64,000 bases of DNA from Lepraria neglecta (GCA_033220425.1 CM065652.1:4464001-4528000); one strand, 5' to 3'. Counted from the first letter of the stretch, positions 1 through 11,989 are shown. Notes: a model not told the origin generated them from the sequence alone. Numbers and translations are program-made.

Positions 1-1111
1 TGACAAAGAGGTCGAATTGAAGGCTCTGTGCAAGCTCAGGTTTGGAGGCTTGCCAGTCCAAACGCTATGGTATTTAGATTGGCAGTCTGTATTGCCAATG
101 TCATATTGTCAAATAGAATCAAATTGAACTCAAGGGTACTAATGAGCGTTGAAATTTGACAAAATTGTGGCAAAATACCGACTGTCTTTATAATCCGCGA
201 GGTGAGCTTTGACAGTTCATGATAAGCACAGGCCAATTCTGGATAAAGGATCACATTATGCCAACCTTCGCCGCCTCAACCCGCCCTGATAGTGTATTTG
301 GATGCAAAGCTTTCATGCTACACTCGTTAGGCTGTTTCGGCAATCTGCTACCGGGGCCTTTCCACCGAAGGAAACGTAGTCTAAGATAATATGGCGGTGG
401 GCTAAAGCTGGATTGTCTCCTTTCTGAAGACAAGTATTTCAAGGCAACGTAGGCAAACTATATCAGGCTGTGTTTTTGTACATGTAGTTGGCATTGGAGT
501 GTGAAGGTGCTATTTTTAGTAAGATTGGGGCGATTGGACAATCACCGAGGATTGGCGGAAGGCGCCCCCACTTCGCTCCCTCGCTTCTTTTGACTTCGAA
601 CCCCTCAATGAGCGATGATTTCCGAGTGGCCCCTGCCTTTATGTAGACTCCCAACCCCCTTTCGTTCTTCTGCCTTTCCACTTCTGTCCTAACACTACAA
701 TCCTTTACTACTTTCGATTTGCGCGCATCTATCGCTGAAATCCTATCCAGCTCCCTGAGCATCTGACTCGACAGCGACATCACTCCAACACAAGAGGCTG
801 AAATCAGGCATTCCAACTAGGAAGTGTTCCCAAGGTTGTATTTAGTCATTTGAGCTAGTTCAAGGATCATCGCCAAGCGTGAGCCGTTCCTTCCCCTTTT
901 CTCTTTTCCTCTTCCGTCCTCGGTCGCCTCTCCTTCCAACACATGAACTTGAACCTTTCTCGATGAGGAGCTTTTGACGAACCTCTCTCTCTCTAACCCA
1001 ACGCAGTAACCCTAATCCAAACATATCAACCACTTCCCTAATTGGGTCGAATCCAAACATTCACTGCTTCTCAACGACGATACCACAACTTTTTCGAATC
1101 ACCACCCAAAA
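1..1111. other. Intergenic region upstream of mcm1; no gene recognised
   Basis: Only short reading frames occur on either strand and none resembles a known protein. The last ~230 bases before the mcm1 start (about 880-1,110) are pyrimidine-rich (runs such as cttttctcttttcctcttcc), which is typical of a fungal core promoter and 5' leader. The window starts inside this region, so a neighbouring gene may lie just to the left. Confidence 0.5.
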
Positions 1112-1916
1112 ATGGCTGACATCGCTGACCCCAATGCCTCTCCCACCGCCCATGACGATGCGACCGGCAACGGCGCCGACGTTCGAGGCGTCAAGCGTCC
1201 TCGCGTCTCGACTGCGGCCGACGACGACGACGAGGATGATGACAAGCCTGGACGTGAGAGGAGGAAGATTGACATCAAATTCATCCAAGACAAGTCCCGC
1301 CGTCATATCACTTTCTCAAAGCGCAAAGCTGGCATCATGAAGAAGGTATGATCCACTTGGATGCGAAACAGCCGTTTGCGCTTACATACTCACGGTCGGT
1401 GCTTGCTCAATCGATGCTGATCTGTTCCTGTGCACAGGCCTACGAGTTGTCCGTCCTCACCGGCACCCAAGTCCTCCTCCTCGTTGTCTCCGAGACTGGA
1501 CTCGTCTACACCTTCACTACTCCTAAGCTCCAACCCCTCGTTACTAAGCCCGAAGGCAAGAATCTCATCCAGGTAAGTCCATGGTACACATATTGATGTG
1601 TGTCGCCCATTAATGTTGTCCTGCCTAGGCATGCCTTAATGCACCCGAGCCTGCACCTGGCAACGAGAACGGTGTTGATGCCGAATCGACTGTCGACTCT
1701 CCCGAAGACGTGAACCACGCCCAGATCCCAGCCCCACAAGCCAGCATGCCTCGCGGCCAAGGCATGGCACCTCAATACATGACACCCGAGCAACAGCAGC
1801 ATATGGCATACCAGCAGTATATGCAAACACAACAAGGGGTTGGCGGGCAGTATCCGATGCCCCCACAGGGTAGGATGCAGCACCAGCCCAAGCTTGAAGA
1901 GCACATGCTGAGATGA
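1112..1916 (+). CDS. mcm1: MADS-box transcription factor Mcm1 (SRF-type)
   Basis: Three exons, 1112-1345, 1438-1572 and 1629-1916, joined by GT-AG introns of 92 and 56 bp, give 218 residues. The N-terminus carries an acidic Asp/Glu run (about residues 37-44). The SRF-type MADS domain follows at about residues 48-107 (RRKIDIKFIQDKSRRHITFS, then KRKAGIMKKAYELSVLTGTQ, split after MKK by intron 1), and the tail is rich in Gln, Pro and Met. SRF-type MADS proteins bind CArG boxes as dimers; fungal Mcm1 is a nuclear cofactor for mating-type, cell-cycle and developmental genes. The length and the NLIQACLNAPEP segment after the domain are as in other filamentous-fungal Mcm1 proteins. The start is the first ATG in frame, after a pyrimidine-rich leader. 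Splice sites and family assignment are seen; regulatory targets are not visible here. Confidence 0.95.
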
Positions 1917-2956
1917 GATTCTAATTAGAGCGATGAACGAATGAGACGAATGGTAACAAGGAGGAAAAAAAAGGGATAATTGATACACGGCCTGTACTAA
2001 TCAGAACACTATTTGAAAAGCAGGCGCTGATATACGAGCGGAGGAGGAGTCTGGCGTCGATGTGATCGGGTGTTATTGTAGTTGCTTTCACTTGACTTCT
2101 CATGCATCTTTCAGCCAGCCACATGTGCCCGATGTCGACACTCCCGAAAATACCGCTACAGGGTGAAAGGGTGTCATGACGTCCTTACGCGTTAATTGCG
2201 GATATCATGTGGTTTCTCTGGTTCGAAAATTGATCGGCGGACGATTTTCTCCTCTGCTTCTGTATGATATGCATAAATACAAGACTGAAACCAGATTTTC
2301 CACTTGCTTACACCGTGAGATGTATGAAACGAAGGCAGCTCCTCTTGGTTAGGCATTGGGAGGAATTTTGCTGAAGGAGTGTTCAATTTTCACACTGCTG
2401 CGCAGATATTGAGGCACAACCATACCAGTTTTTGGGATAGTCGCGGTCCAATTGACCTCATCGTCGCTCAGCGAATCTTGAATAAGGGCGATTCTTAACA
2501 GTATTTGCGCAGGAGGTTGGTCATCTCCAAGGTCGACGAGCCGAGGAATGGCTGCTTACGAGGGCTGATTCCCTTGCATCCCCTTCTCAACGGCTGCTGA
2601 CCTGGATGAATGACCCGCACTGTCAAGTGCTCAAAGAGCGAATGAGCACATTTCACAACCAGCTTAACCCCAGGACTGGATGCTTTCAATGAACTGTAAT
2701 AAAGTTCTCAAAGATTAAATCCCATAATCTGTTGACAGCTTTGGTGCAACTTGCATGTTCCACAACTCGGCCGAGGGATTGCCAGATCTTAGCGCCGATC
2801 GCGCCTCCATGATCCCTTGCGCATTCACCACTGTGACCGAGGGATGCATGCATGCCTGACAACTCGCGCTGAAGGCAAAAATGCTGCTCTGTTCACTAAA
2901 TGCCTATGAACTGATAGACACAACTTCAACCTTGCCGATGATACTGATTCGATAGT
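1917..2956. other. Intergenic region between mcm1 and the NIPA-type transporter gene
   Basis: About 1 kb holding the mcm1 3' end and the promoter of the next gene. Short minus-strand frames (for example 2,192-2,386 and 2,495-2,689) show no recognisable family and no splice logic. I see no RNA gene or repeat. Confidence 0.45.
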
Positions 2957-4823
2957 ATGGGACAGCTTGGGGAACTCTCCCCACAGGCAAGCGTTGCGGT
3001 AAGTTTGATTGACCGTTGAACGCTTTTGGCATGAGACGAGATTCTAATGATTTGGGCGTCTTAGGTCGGCATCCTTATTGGCCTCGTCTCAACTTCCGTC
3101 CAGTCGCTAGGTCTTACTTTGCAACGGAAGTCTCATGTACTAGAAGATGAGAAGGGCCCCAATGACCTCCGAAGGCCACCACATAGACGACGGAGATGGC
3201 AGGTTCGTTGGGACAGTCGAATAATGGGTATGGATCTTGGCTGACTGCTATTTTAAAGCTGGGCATGCTCATGTTCATCATTGCCAATCTTGTTGGGAGC
3301 ACTATCCAGATAACGACACTGCCTCTTCCGGTCTTGTCAACGTTACAAGCCGTACACTCGATCCTCCCTCAAGTTTTAGCTACCCACTGACTCCTCTGCA
3401 GTCCGGTCTAGTCTTCAATTCCATCTGTGCCTCCCTCATCCTCGGCGAGCCTTTCACACGATGGTCCTTTGGGGGAACGTTTCTGGTCTCGGCAGGAGCT
3501 GTGCTCATCGCTATCTTTGGCGCCATAGGAGAACCGGCGCACAACCTCGACCAACTCCTGGAACTCCTAGGAAGACGACAATTCATCCTCTGGATGATAG
3601 GCCAAGCGATCCTGGTGGTCGTGATCATCATTGGCGCCAAATCCCTCAAATTGATGAACCCATGGGCGAGCAACAGCCCGCGAATGCGTCTCTTCAGGGG
3701 AATGGCATACGGGGCCGTCAGTGGCATTCTCTCAGCACACTCCCTTTTAGTGGCCAAATCAGCAGTTGAGCTGCTCGTTCGTACAATCGTCGACAGGCAC
3801 AACGAGTTCAACCGCTGGCAGTCATGGATGATACTCCTGGGCCTCCTCGCTCTCGCGCTTACCCAACTTTACTACCTGCATCGCGGCTTGAAGCTCTGTT
3901 CCACCAGCATATTATACCCTTTTGTGTTTTGCGTGTACAACATCATTGCTATTTTAGACGGCCTTATTTATTTTGATCAATCCTCACGACTTTCTTTGCT
4001 TCATGCTCTTCTGGTAAACCAGCTCCCACCACGCATTCCCCTGATTGGTTCCTACAGATCACTGACAGCATACTAGATCGCTCTCGGCACCCTAATCCTT
4101 CTCCTCGGCGTCCTCGCCCTCTCCTGGCGCCTCAATAACGATCCCACAACACGTCCACCAGTCTCCCAAAACCCACTCACACCCGGCATGGGCTTCGTCG
4201 ACGACGACAGCGACTCCGAAGCTGAAGCTAACACCCTGATCTCCCCTGTCGACGAAGAAGCCGCCCTTCCAAACGGCAATGGCAAAGAATCGCCCTTCCT
4301 TTACCACCGCACAACCCGTCCCATCTCCTGGCCTCATGGGCCACGCACGCCGACGATGCAAAATAATGACATACTCAGCGCCACCCGCTTACGAAGGAAA
4401 GGCATAACGGAGTCGGAGGAAATTTGGGAAGAGCTGGAAGACGATACGCTGACTGAGCTCTCCCCCTTCTCGCAACGGAGGGGAAGCAGTGCACAGACTA
4501 CACCCCATTTCAAAACGCCAATGTCAAGAAGCGACGACAAAGCAATTGACCAAGGCCCCAACGAGTCGTCACCCCTCCTATCTCGCTCAGGCACAGGAAG
4601 GAGCTACAGAGATAAGCGAAGGCGCCGATCAGCGCCTATGCTGGAAGCGCTGGACTGTAATAGGGAAAGAGATAGGAGGAGGAAATCAGTCGAGAGCCAA
4701 GAGGCAGTTGGGGGATGGTGGAAGATGAAGAATTGGTGGTATGGCAGCCAGAAAAGTAAGGGGAAAGGCAAAGGTCCTGATAACGGCAATGGGAACGGAA
4801 ATGGCGCTTCAAACGGTGCTTGA
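2957..4823 (+). CDS. NIPA-family magnesium transporter (DUF803)
   Basis: Five exons, 2957-2998, 3065-3202, 3259-3351, 3402-4013 and 4077-4823, encode 543 residues; introns are 66, 56, 50 and 63 bp, all GT-AG. The protein opens with VAVGILIGLVSTSVQSLGLT and continues through about nine hydrophobic helices with family-typical stretches, e.g. GSTIQITTLPLPVLSTLQAS, GMAYGAVSGILSAHSLLVAK and LYPFVFCVYNIIAILDGLIY. The ~250-residue C-terminal tail is hydrophilic and basic, ends in an Asn-Gly repeat and is probably cytosolic. NIPA proteins are drug/metabolite-transporter-superfamily carriers that move Mg2+ across plasma or endosomal membranes. The exon joins are supported by continuity of the conserved helices (for example ...STLQ-A|SGLVFNSI). 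The exact substrate in this fungus is inferred from the family. Confidence 0.9.
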
Positions 4824-5624
4824 TGGTATTGAAGACCTCGGAAGGTCGCTATCAGGAGTAGATGGGGCTAGTGGTGCTTATGCATAGGTGTTACGATGGT
4901 CATTAGTCTGCGTTTTGAGCGATGCATGGACGGATAGAAAGAACCCAATTAGATCATAGGGAAGCTTAGATCTGTATATACCCCTGTGTACATGGATTTA
5001 CGCAAACATCGATCGAATGCACTCTCAGCCTGCTCAACCTGTGACAGAGCCTCGACAAACTTGAGCTTCAGTGAGCAGGCGACGCTGTTTTTACAGGTTA
5101 CCACGCCGGAAGAATACGTTTAATACTGGGGTCAGAGGAGCTAGAAGAACAGGAGCTAGAAGAATAGCATTTGCTATTCAATCTGCTCTAGAAGTGCATC
5201 AATTGTCCGCTTGAAAGAGCAGGAAACATCGAGAAGGTCAGAGAACAAGCCCTAATGCGAGCAAAGGATTTCTACACGTGCAAGCTAGATATCTGCCGTA
5301 TTTGAGACTGCAAGGTTGTGCATGAGGTCATTCAGTAGGCTTTTGGAGCGGCGAGTGTCACTCTGTTTACTCCTTCAAGCCCAGGATTGAGACAATCTTC
5401 AGATGTTAAAGCTGTAAAGAGAGCGCTGACTGCTCCATGAAACCAAAAATTGACGAATGCTGATGATCTGCTCCTCGAAAGGTCGAAACCTACCCTTTTA
5501 AGCTCGGTTAACAACCTAAACATGCCGTCCATGTGCTGAATGTTTTCTATTCTATACTCTTTTCACACTCAGGAAAGTCCCAAATCTATAAATGCATGCA
5601 ACGCCTATAGTTCCAATACCCATT
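4824..5624. other. Intergenic region between convergent genes
   Basis: The NIPA-type gene (+) and the Sec14-like gene (-) converge here. A small duplicated motif (agctagaagaa, twice near 5,141-5,165) is present. The short minus frame at 5,332-5,532 has no recognisable features. Nothing else is seen. Confidence 0.4.
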
Positions 5625-7209
5625 TCAGGCAACCGCAGGGACTTCTCCTGCCTCCTCCAACCGGATGTCCTCACTCAGCCCTTTCTTTTCTTCCCCAAAA
5701 GTACCATATTCGGCACTGTTAGCGTGCAGAGATTCTGGCGGATGATTGGATGTTATGGCCGCCAGCCGTTCATCTCTCTTCTTCCCCTCCACACTGCCAA
5801 CAGCAACAGCAATTTTCTCTCCTGCTGCTGAACCATTGATCCACTTGAGAGGACCTGGGGGGTACTCTTTCCCACCTAATATCTCCTTCATTACAGGGTC
5901 CAAGTCTGGTAGCATGCCGCATTCGAAGTTGAGCTCTCCGCCATACCTCTTGGGGACATTGACTGCGTCGATAAGCGATGTAAGTGTTGACAACACTTCT
6001 GCAGGTTTGAGATACTGAATCTTTGACGCAGTGACAGGATCGATCCAGCCTTTGACCCAGTTCCAGATTGTGGGCATGTAGGAGGGTGCGCCGATGATCT
6101 AGGTAGTTGGTTTGCATTAGGCTCATTGCGAGGAAATGAACGAAAGATGAAGGGATGGAAAGGTATGGGGAGGATTGAGAGTGACAGTTACCAAAATCTT
6201 GTCCACAATTTCAGGATACGTATTTGCGAGCAGCCCAGCCGTAGCTTTGATCCAATTCCTTATGCTCCAGACTTGTGCTAAGGAAATAGAGGTGATGTCG
6301 ACTACATACACGGCTTTCGTAACGGGAGTCTCGGGGTTGGGTCGATTGGGGATAGCGGAGCACAGTGGCAGGACGAAGCGGACTGCATTGTCGAAGATAG
6401 CGTATGGTCGTAACGAATCGATCGAAGCGGACTTTGGAACATCCATCCCTGGAATCTTGAGGGAATCGGATGTTTTCTTTTGGGCAGCTAGAGTTTTAGA
6501 GGTGACGGCTTCGACGTCAAAATAGCAGACTGGTTGGCCAAGCTTGTCGAGACGGCCTGCCCAGTGGGGATACTGCGATGATGGGTTAGAAGCTGGTGGA
6601 GATGTGGTAAGAAGGGGAGCATGCCATCTTCCGAGTCTCGTCGTAGGCTTGGACTTCTATGTTGTCGTAGAATTTACAGTGACGATCCTGCGTACGGGTG
6701 ATGCATACGGCGCTGAACATCTTGTATGCTTCTTCGATATCGTATTTTCGGGCACGAAGGAAGCGTCTGCGAGATATGTCAGGTACTCATCCATTTTGGA
6801 CAGCACATGGGCGTATGAGAGAGCAATACAGGACTGGCTGCTCAGGTTTGCAGAGGCCAGTAGAACAGTTTCAGAGGGTATAGAACCCATGCAATAGACA
6901 AATTCAAGCACCGCGGAACAAAGTACTGGCCAATTGCCATGGCGTTTTTCCCAGAAGAAAAGAACAATGAGGGGATTCAGGATGCTGTATTGACAAACAT
7001 AGGCTTTGACTCGAGCAAATGCAGGCTTACAGCAAAACAACATCATCATTAATACCATCCCACGTATCATCCGCTCCCAGCTCCTCAGGCTTGTCTAAAA
7101 GGCTGTTTTCAGCACACTTCGCTTTGAACGCATCGAAAATAGAGCGTTGCTGATCTGAGAGAGAGTCCCGCTCTATCATGGTTTGTTCTTGAGTGTCTTT
7201 AACAGACAT
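5625..7209 (-). CDS. Sec14-like CRAL-TRIO lipid-transfer protein
   Basis: On the minus strand the exons are 7209-7031, 6766-6625, 6572-6192 and 6098-5625, giving 391 residues. The CRAL-TRIO N-terminal helix motif RFLRARKYDIEEAYKMFSAV starts near residue 61 and is split from exon 1 by a 264-bp intron. The lipid-binding CRAL-TRIO core follows (YPHWAGRLDKLGQPVCYFDV, then AVYVVDITSISLAQVWSIRN, IIGAPSYMPTIWNWVKGWID and VPKRYGGELNF). Sec14-family proteins exchange phosphatidylinositol and other lipids between membranes and support lipid signalling. The intron 6624-6573 appears to be of GC-AG type because no GT donor fits, while the GC donor gives an unbroken, family-like join (RKM|YPHW). Known Sec14 proteins are cytosolic and no membrane segment is seen. 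The tail of ~90 residues is not conserved in a way I recognise. Confidence 0.85.
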
Positions 7210-7834
7210 AGCGGAAGAAACTTATGGAAAAAGTCGAAGGCTAGAAGACTTGTAGCTGCAGATGTAGTTGCAAAACCAGATGCATGTAGTACAATCAAGA
7301 GTCATAAATTTGAAAGGTGGGACTGGGATTGGTGGAGCACTACGAGCCGCATGCACACCGCCGAACAAGGCCGCCACTTTGCATTAGTAGAGTCGTGCAG
7401 TGTCACAGTTCAAATGGAGGGCCTGATGGATGTCTTCGAGGGTAAGCATCCTCGAGTTTGGATTACTACGTAGATGGCTATTTCCAAGCACAGTAAGACC
7501 ACGAGGAAAGAGATCTGTCAGCAAGAACGGAAGGTGTAAACGCAGGCTTTCAGGAAGATCTACGCAGGGATCTCAGGCCAGAATTTTAGGTTGCGTCAGG
7601 TCGGTCACTTGGCAGAAGCAATGTGACCACTGCAGCTACTCTACGACAACACAGTCACTCATTTGGTAGACTTTCTTTGCAATTGTCTCTCAAGGTAGTT
7701 ACACCACCCCTTGATCAGCTTCAACGGCCTCAGCTAATGCTCCCAAATAGCTCCCCCTCGTCCTACAAATAGCGGCCTAAGACAGCTCCCCCAAAACAGC
7801 TTCCCAGCAACCATCTACCCACAAGCTGCCCAAG
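7210..7834. promoter_or_regulatory. Divergent intergenic region between the Sec14-like gene and vma4
   Basis: About 625 bp separate two genes transcribed away from each other, so both promoters must lie here. I see no clear binding site. Short plus-strand frames at 7,183-7,669 are not convincing genes. Confidence 0.45.
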
Positions 7835-8646
7835 ATGTCTCACGCCATGTCGGACGACCAGGCACGCTCCAATTCCGATACGCTATCACCACGTTCAGAG
7901 CTTACAATGCACAGGTCGCATCCGAGCTCAAAAAAATGACCGCCTTCATAAACCAAGAAGCCCTCGAAAAAGCCCGCGAAATCCACATCAAAGCCGACGA
8001 AGAATTCGCCATTGAAAAATCCAAACTCGTCCGTCAAGAAACCTCCACAATCGACAGCACCTACGCCAAGAAATTCAAACAGGCTTCCATGTCGCAGCAA
8101 ATCACTCGGTCCACGTTAGCAAACAAGACGCGCATAAAGGTGCTGAGTGCACGGCAGGAGCTGTTGGATGATCTGTTTGAGAAGGCGAGGGAGAAGTTGG
8201 ACGGGTATAGTAAGGATAAGGGGAAGTATGAGGGGATGTGTAAGGGGTTGATTTTGCAGGGGTTGTATGCTTTAAATGAGGATAAGGTTGGCGTGAGAGC
8301 ACGGAAAGCGGATTACGATGTGGTGAAGAAGGCTATAGAAGGCGCGAAGAAAGAGTATAAGGAGAAGTTGGGCAGGGATGTTGAGGTCGAGTTGGACGAG
8401 AAGAATCCGCAGCCTGAGGGATCGTAAGTTGCTTCCTTCTCGGTTTGTGATAGGGGGGAGAGGAATCGAGAAAGGACCTATGCTGACTTGCACAGGCCGG
8501 GAGGTGTCTCCATCGTGGGCACAGGAGGCAAGATCGATATCAACAATACTCTCGACGAGCGCCTGAAGCTGCTGGAAACAGATGCGTTACCAATGGTTCG
8601 AACGACGCTGTTTGGGAAGAACGAGAATAGGAGGTTCTACGATTGA
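7835..8646 (+). CDS. vma4: V-type proton ATPase subunit E
   Basis: Three exons, 7835-7861, 7915-8423 and 8496-8646, encode 228 residues, close to the usual ~230. Subunit E forms part of the peripheral stalk linking the V1 and Vo sectors of the vacuolar proton pump. Recognisable stretches are MTAFINQEALEKAREIHIKA, SKLVRQETSTIDSTYAKKFK, MSQQITRSTLANKTRIKVLS and the C-terminus LFGKNENRRFYD. The first exon is only nine codons (MSHAMSDDQ). The first intron (7862-7914, 53 bp) must begin with GC (cag|gcacgc), because without removing it the frame closes and no GT donor keeps the frame. The second intron (72 bp) is GT-AG. The gene converges on the Nse6-like gene, with 218 bp between the two stop codons. 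Confidence 0.92.
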
Positions 8647-8864
8647 GAGGGAGGACCACAGTTTTGTACGACCGAGACACTGTTGAGCAAGGAGCTAGAG
8701 ATTCATTTGCATTATTCAATGGATACAAGTTCTTCATCACAGAGGTTTATGTTTACGTTGTGCTCGAGGATCGTCTTTACATTGTGTATGATAAGATATC
8801 CCATCAGAAGTTAGACTAAAGCAATATAATACTCCTGACATCTGCAAATCTCCTCTCAATAACT

Positions 8865-11055
8865 CTACACACGGGTTGGAACTGCCGGCCCATCATCTCG
8901 CTTGCCACGCACGACGAACGCTTCCATCCTCTCTTGGAGGGGCTTCACATGAGAGTCCCCAAAAACCGATTTCTTAGCGGGTGGCCTCGTCCGAATTGCA
9001 AATCTCAGGCGCGAATGGAAGCCTTCTAAGATCTCCTTAGCTTCCGTCCTCTTCATCTGTGAAGCTGATGTATCGATGATTTGGGTGAACATGACTCTGA
9101 TTTTTGAAGACAGGATGTCGACGTCGCTGTTGAATGCTATTTCGTCATCTTTGGTGGAGCCCTGGGGGGAGGGTTGCCGGAGTCGATACCGATACTTAAG
9201 ATACCGATAGAGGCCGCGAGTTCGGCGTAGTCTGTGGCGTTGTTGATTGTGAATTGCGGGGGTTGGAGGTGGTCTGCTATTAATTTGAGGTCTACTAGAT
9301 CTTCTGGCGGCTTGCTTAAGTACCGAGAATCTTGGAAGAAGAATGCAAGGGCGAGTCGTTGCCGGAATAGAATTAGTCGGGGATGAAGAGGGGGTATCAT
9401 TTGGAGTAGCTGAAGCCTTAAACTTGCATCGCGGACGGAATGGAAGACGGTGGTCAGCACGGTTTGGAACTTCTCAAGAATAATGTTAGCTTGTGTTTCT
9501 TCAACTCGGCCTCATGACTGACCTTATGATTAGCATCTCCTTCAGGGATCGAGTTAATTAGACACGAGAATAGTTGACCGATTGCATTGATCGCATGCCA
9601 GTCTCTAACGATAGAATGATCCAGTGCCAGGCGGCATAAAATGCAGAACAAGCGTATTCTGCAATCAGTAGCTAGAGTGCTTGCCGTGCTCCCAAGAAGG
9701 TCTAGGATAGATAGCAGGCCAGGGCGACTAATATGCTCGATGCTCTGTGACAAGACAGGCCGTGGCGTCACCGGCTGTTCCGAGTTGAGTCCTTCGGCGG
9801 TTGCACCGAGCTTTCGAAAGAGCGCGTCAATGCGTTCAGGATTGAGTAGCGATGAAAGTTGGTTGCTAGCATCCCTAAGCACACCCGTATATGAGTACCG
9901 CAGGTCATCCCTCGATTCAAGACAGATCTCGTCCATGATCCAAAGCAATATCTCTTCTGGGAGGCTGGCTTTCATAGCATACTCCCCAACATACCCACTC
10001 ACGAATGCCTGTTCTCGAGATGTTGTCTTAGTGAGAAGCGGTTGCAGTCGCTCATCCTCCACTGCTGGAAAGTCCGTTTCCTCAAGCAGGGGAGTATCGG
10101 AATGGCTGTCGAAGAAGGACCACGATTTGCCATGTTGCAACGCTTCTGTCCTTTGAATTGCAGTCTTCAGCCTACTGGCATCGTCGTCTTCCCCGTGATC
10201 TTTCATGACCCTGTTGATGAGGTCTACCTCAGATGTCCCTTTGTTCTCCGATGATTGGCCTTTATCGGCTTTTCGCTCGTCGTATGATTGTAGCATGGAA
10301 GTTGCTCGGGCTAAAACCTCGTCTGACGCCTCGTGTTGCTTTCTTTGTTTTGCCAACGATTCCAAAGAGTACTTGTAGGCTCTGGGCATGACGGGAAGGG
10401 TCGAGGGGTGTGGGGGGGCCGGCTTCTCCGCGCGAGCTGATTTTCTCATCTTCCGCTTCGCTTTACCGTCGACGGACTTCTTAGAAGACATGTCAGGGAA
10501 CTGGGGTTCGGGCGGAGGCGAAGCTTCCCGTGAGGGCTTGCGACGTAGTAGGTCGTCCATATCCTCCAGGGAACTATCCGAAAATGACTCGTTGTCTGAG
10601 TTCCTTATCATAATTTCACCATTCTTCACTATCCGTTGGCTGCTTGCGAGGACGCTCTGCGAGCTGGGAAGGGTAAGGGTTCGCGACTTCGTGTCATATT
10701 GTGTGGGTGTGGTAGTGACGAGATGCGGCTCTGTCTGGACTATCGTTCTGTCCGAGGCGAGGATGAGAGGTGTCTGGTCAGGCTCGGCCTGCTGGCTAGT
10801 CGTAGGTGGTGGCTGTTGGCTCGAATGGGTGGGTTGACTGCTCCCTTGACCACTTTCTGTTAATCTGTTCGCCTGTGAGGCAGTTTCATTCTTGTCCTCC
10901 AAACTTTGATTTTCCTTCGGGCTGTTCAACGGCGATCGCTTGACTGGCTGTTGCTCTTCATGATTATTTCCGGATAGTCGGCGCTTTTTCTTGGGGTTTT
11001 CGGGTACTGAGAAAGGTTTGAACCAGTTGTGGAGGTTACCATTGTGCAAAGGCAT
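8865..11055 (-). CDS. Probable Nse6/SLF2-like (CANIN-type) SMC5/6-complex partner
   Basis: Minus-strand exons are about 11055-9523, 9472-9205 and 9148-8865, for roughly 694 residues. The first ~220 residues are low-complexity, Ser/Pro/Gln-rich and basic (PKKKRRLSG). A short motif RAYKYSLESLAKQRKQHE (about residues 225-242) resembles the [Y-x-x-S/T-L-x-x-L-L] segment before the CANIN region of SLF2/Nse6 proteins. The C-terminal half is predicted-helical, with repeat-like blocks (LLSILDLLGSTASTLATDCR, LRLQLLQMIPPLHPRLILFR). Known Nse6 proteins load the SMC5/6 complex at damaged DNA. The assignment rests on recall of family patterns and is not certain; a generic HEAT-like DNA-repair scaffold is the alternative. 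The second intron (9204-9149, 56 bp) is inferred; a length change in a C-run at about 9,164-9,169 would explain the frame change equally well. Confidence 0.55.
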
Positions 11056-11989
11056 AATTGTCCTGCGGCAGTCGTAAATTTACCATCAAAGGCTTCATAG
11101 TGGGGAGAAGGAAAAGCGCGTCCTCAAACGCGCCTGCCAAGACGTACCAGATTTATACCCGGTCACGTGCGGCCAAGAAAACGGTCCAAGATTGGCGCAA
11201 ACGAATTGTTCAAGGCTTAGCACAAGGGACGTGGGAAGCGAAGGCTTGCGTGGGTCTGTGGAGCTAGTGTAGAAGGGGCAGTGATTGGTCCCTTCGCTTC
11301 CAGAGTGTCTGTCATCAAAAACGTTGGCTTTTTCAGCCCTGGACCAAGTATAGTACAAGTACAGTAAGCTGGAAGGGGCTGACGCCTAAGACTGTAAGAC
11401 AGGTAGCTACGCCGGGCAGAGTAACAATGTTTCATCTTCAGCCGAGCCTTTGGCAATCGCTGAGTCTTAGCATCCGTCAACATTACTAGAACAATCATTG
11501 AATAAGGCTCTTTCTTCACTTTTTGGTGCACTTCCGGGAGAACTCCCTGCCGGACCTCCGAGCACAAGCCTGACAAATCGCCCGAACGCTTCGAAGCCCC
11601 TTAGGTGCGCTGTATCCACTGAAACTGTTTCTGTCCAACCGCCACTCCTACGTCAATTGTCACATCTCACCACATACGAGCTACATAATCATAACGACTT
11701 TGATGACCTTCCACTGCTGACGCAGCCCGACTCGACCTTCGAGCGCAACGTCCCTAATCCGACCCTCCCGCCTCAAGACGGAACTTCACTACAACAGCCT
11801 CAATCCGCTTTCCACGCTCACTTGGTCAAGCAATTGACTCGCACAGATTCATTTCTACCCTGATTTACACAGACCAACTTTCTAGGATGTCACCGTGACA
11901 CCGCTCAGGCGGGCCACAAAGAAACTCTCCGCACTGTTTAGACCAAGCCTCCGGATGATAACAGCCAAAGACTCTCCAGTATTGTCGCT
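11056..11989. promoter_or_regulatory. Divergent intergenic region with long leader of the P4-ATPase gene
   Basis: About 930 bp lie between the Nse6-like gene (-) and the P4-ATPase gene (+). A 121-codon plus-strand frame at 11,498-11,863 (starts MNKALSSLFGALPGELPAGP) has no recognisable domain. It ends 126 bp upstream of the ATPase start and could be an upstream ORF, an unrecognised small gene, or chance. Confidence 0.4.

Noticed and set aside
463-816. 117-codon minus-strand ORF
   Set aside because: No recognisable domain or splice context; treated as chance in the region upstream of mcm1.
6657-7070. 137-codon minus-strand ORF across the first Sec14-like intron
   Set aside because: It spans intron 1 and reads exon 2 in the wrong frame; conserved CRAL-TRIO residues lie in the other frame.
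10388-10837. 149-codon plus-strand ORF inside the Nse6-like gene
   Set aside because: Antisense shadow of a low-complexity coding exon; no domain and no separate promoter or splice logic.
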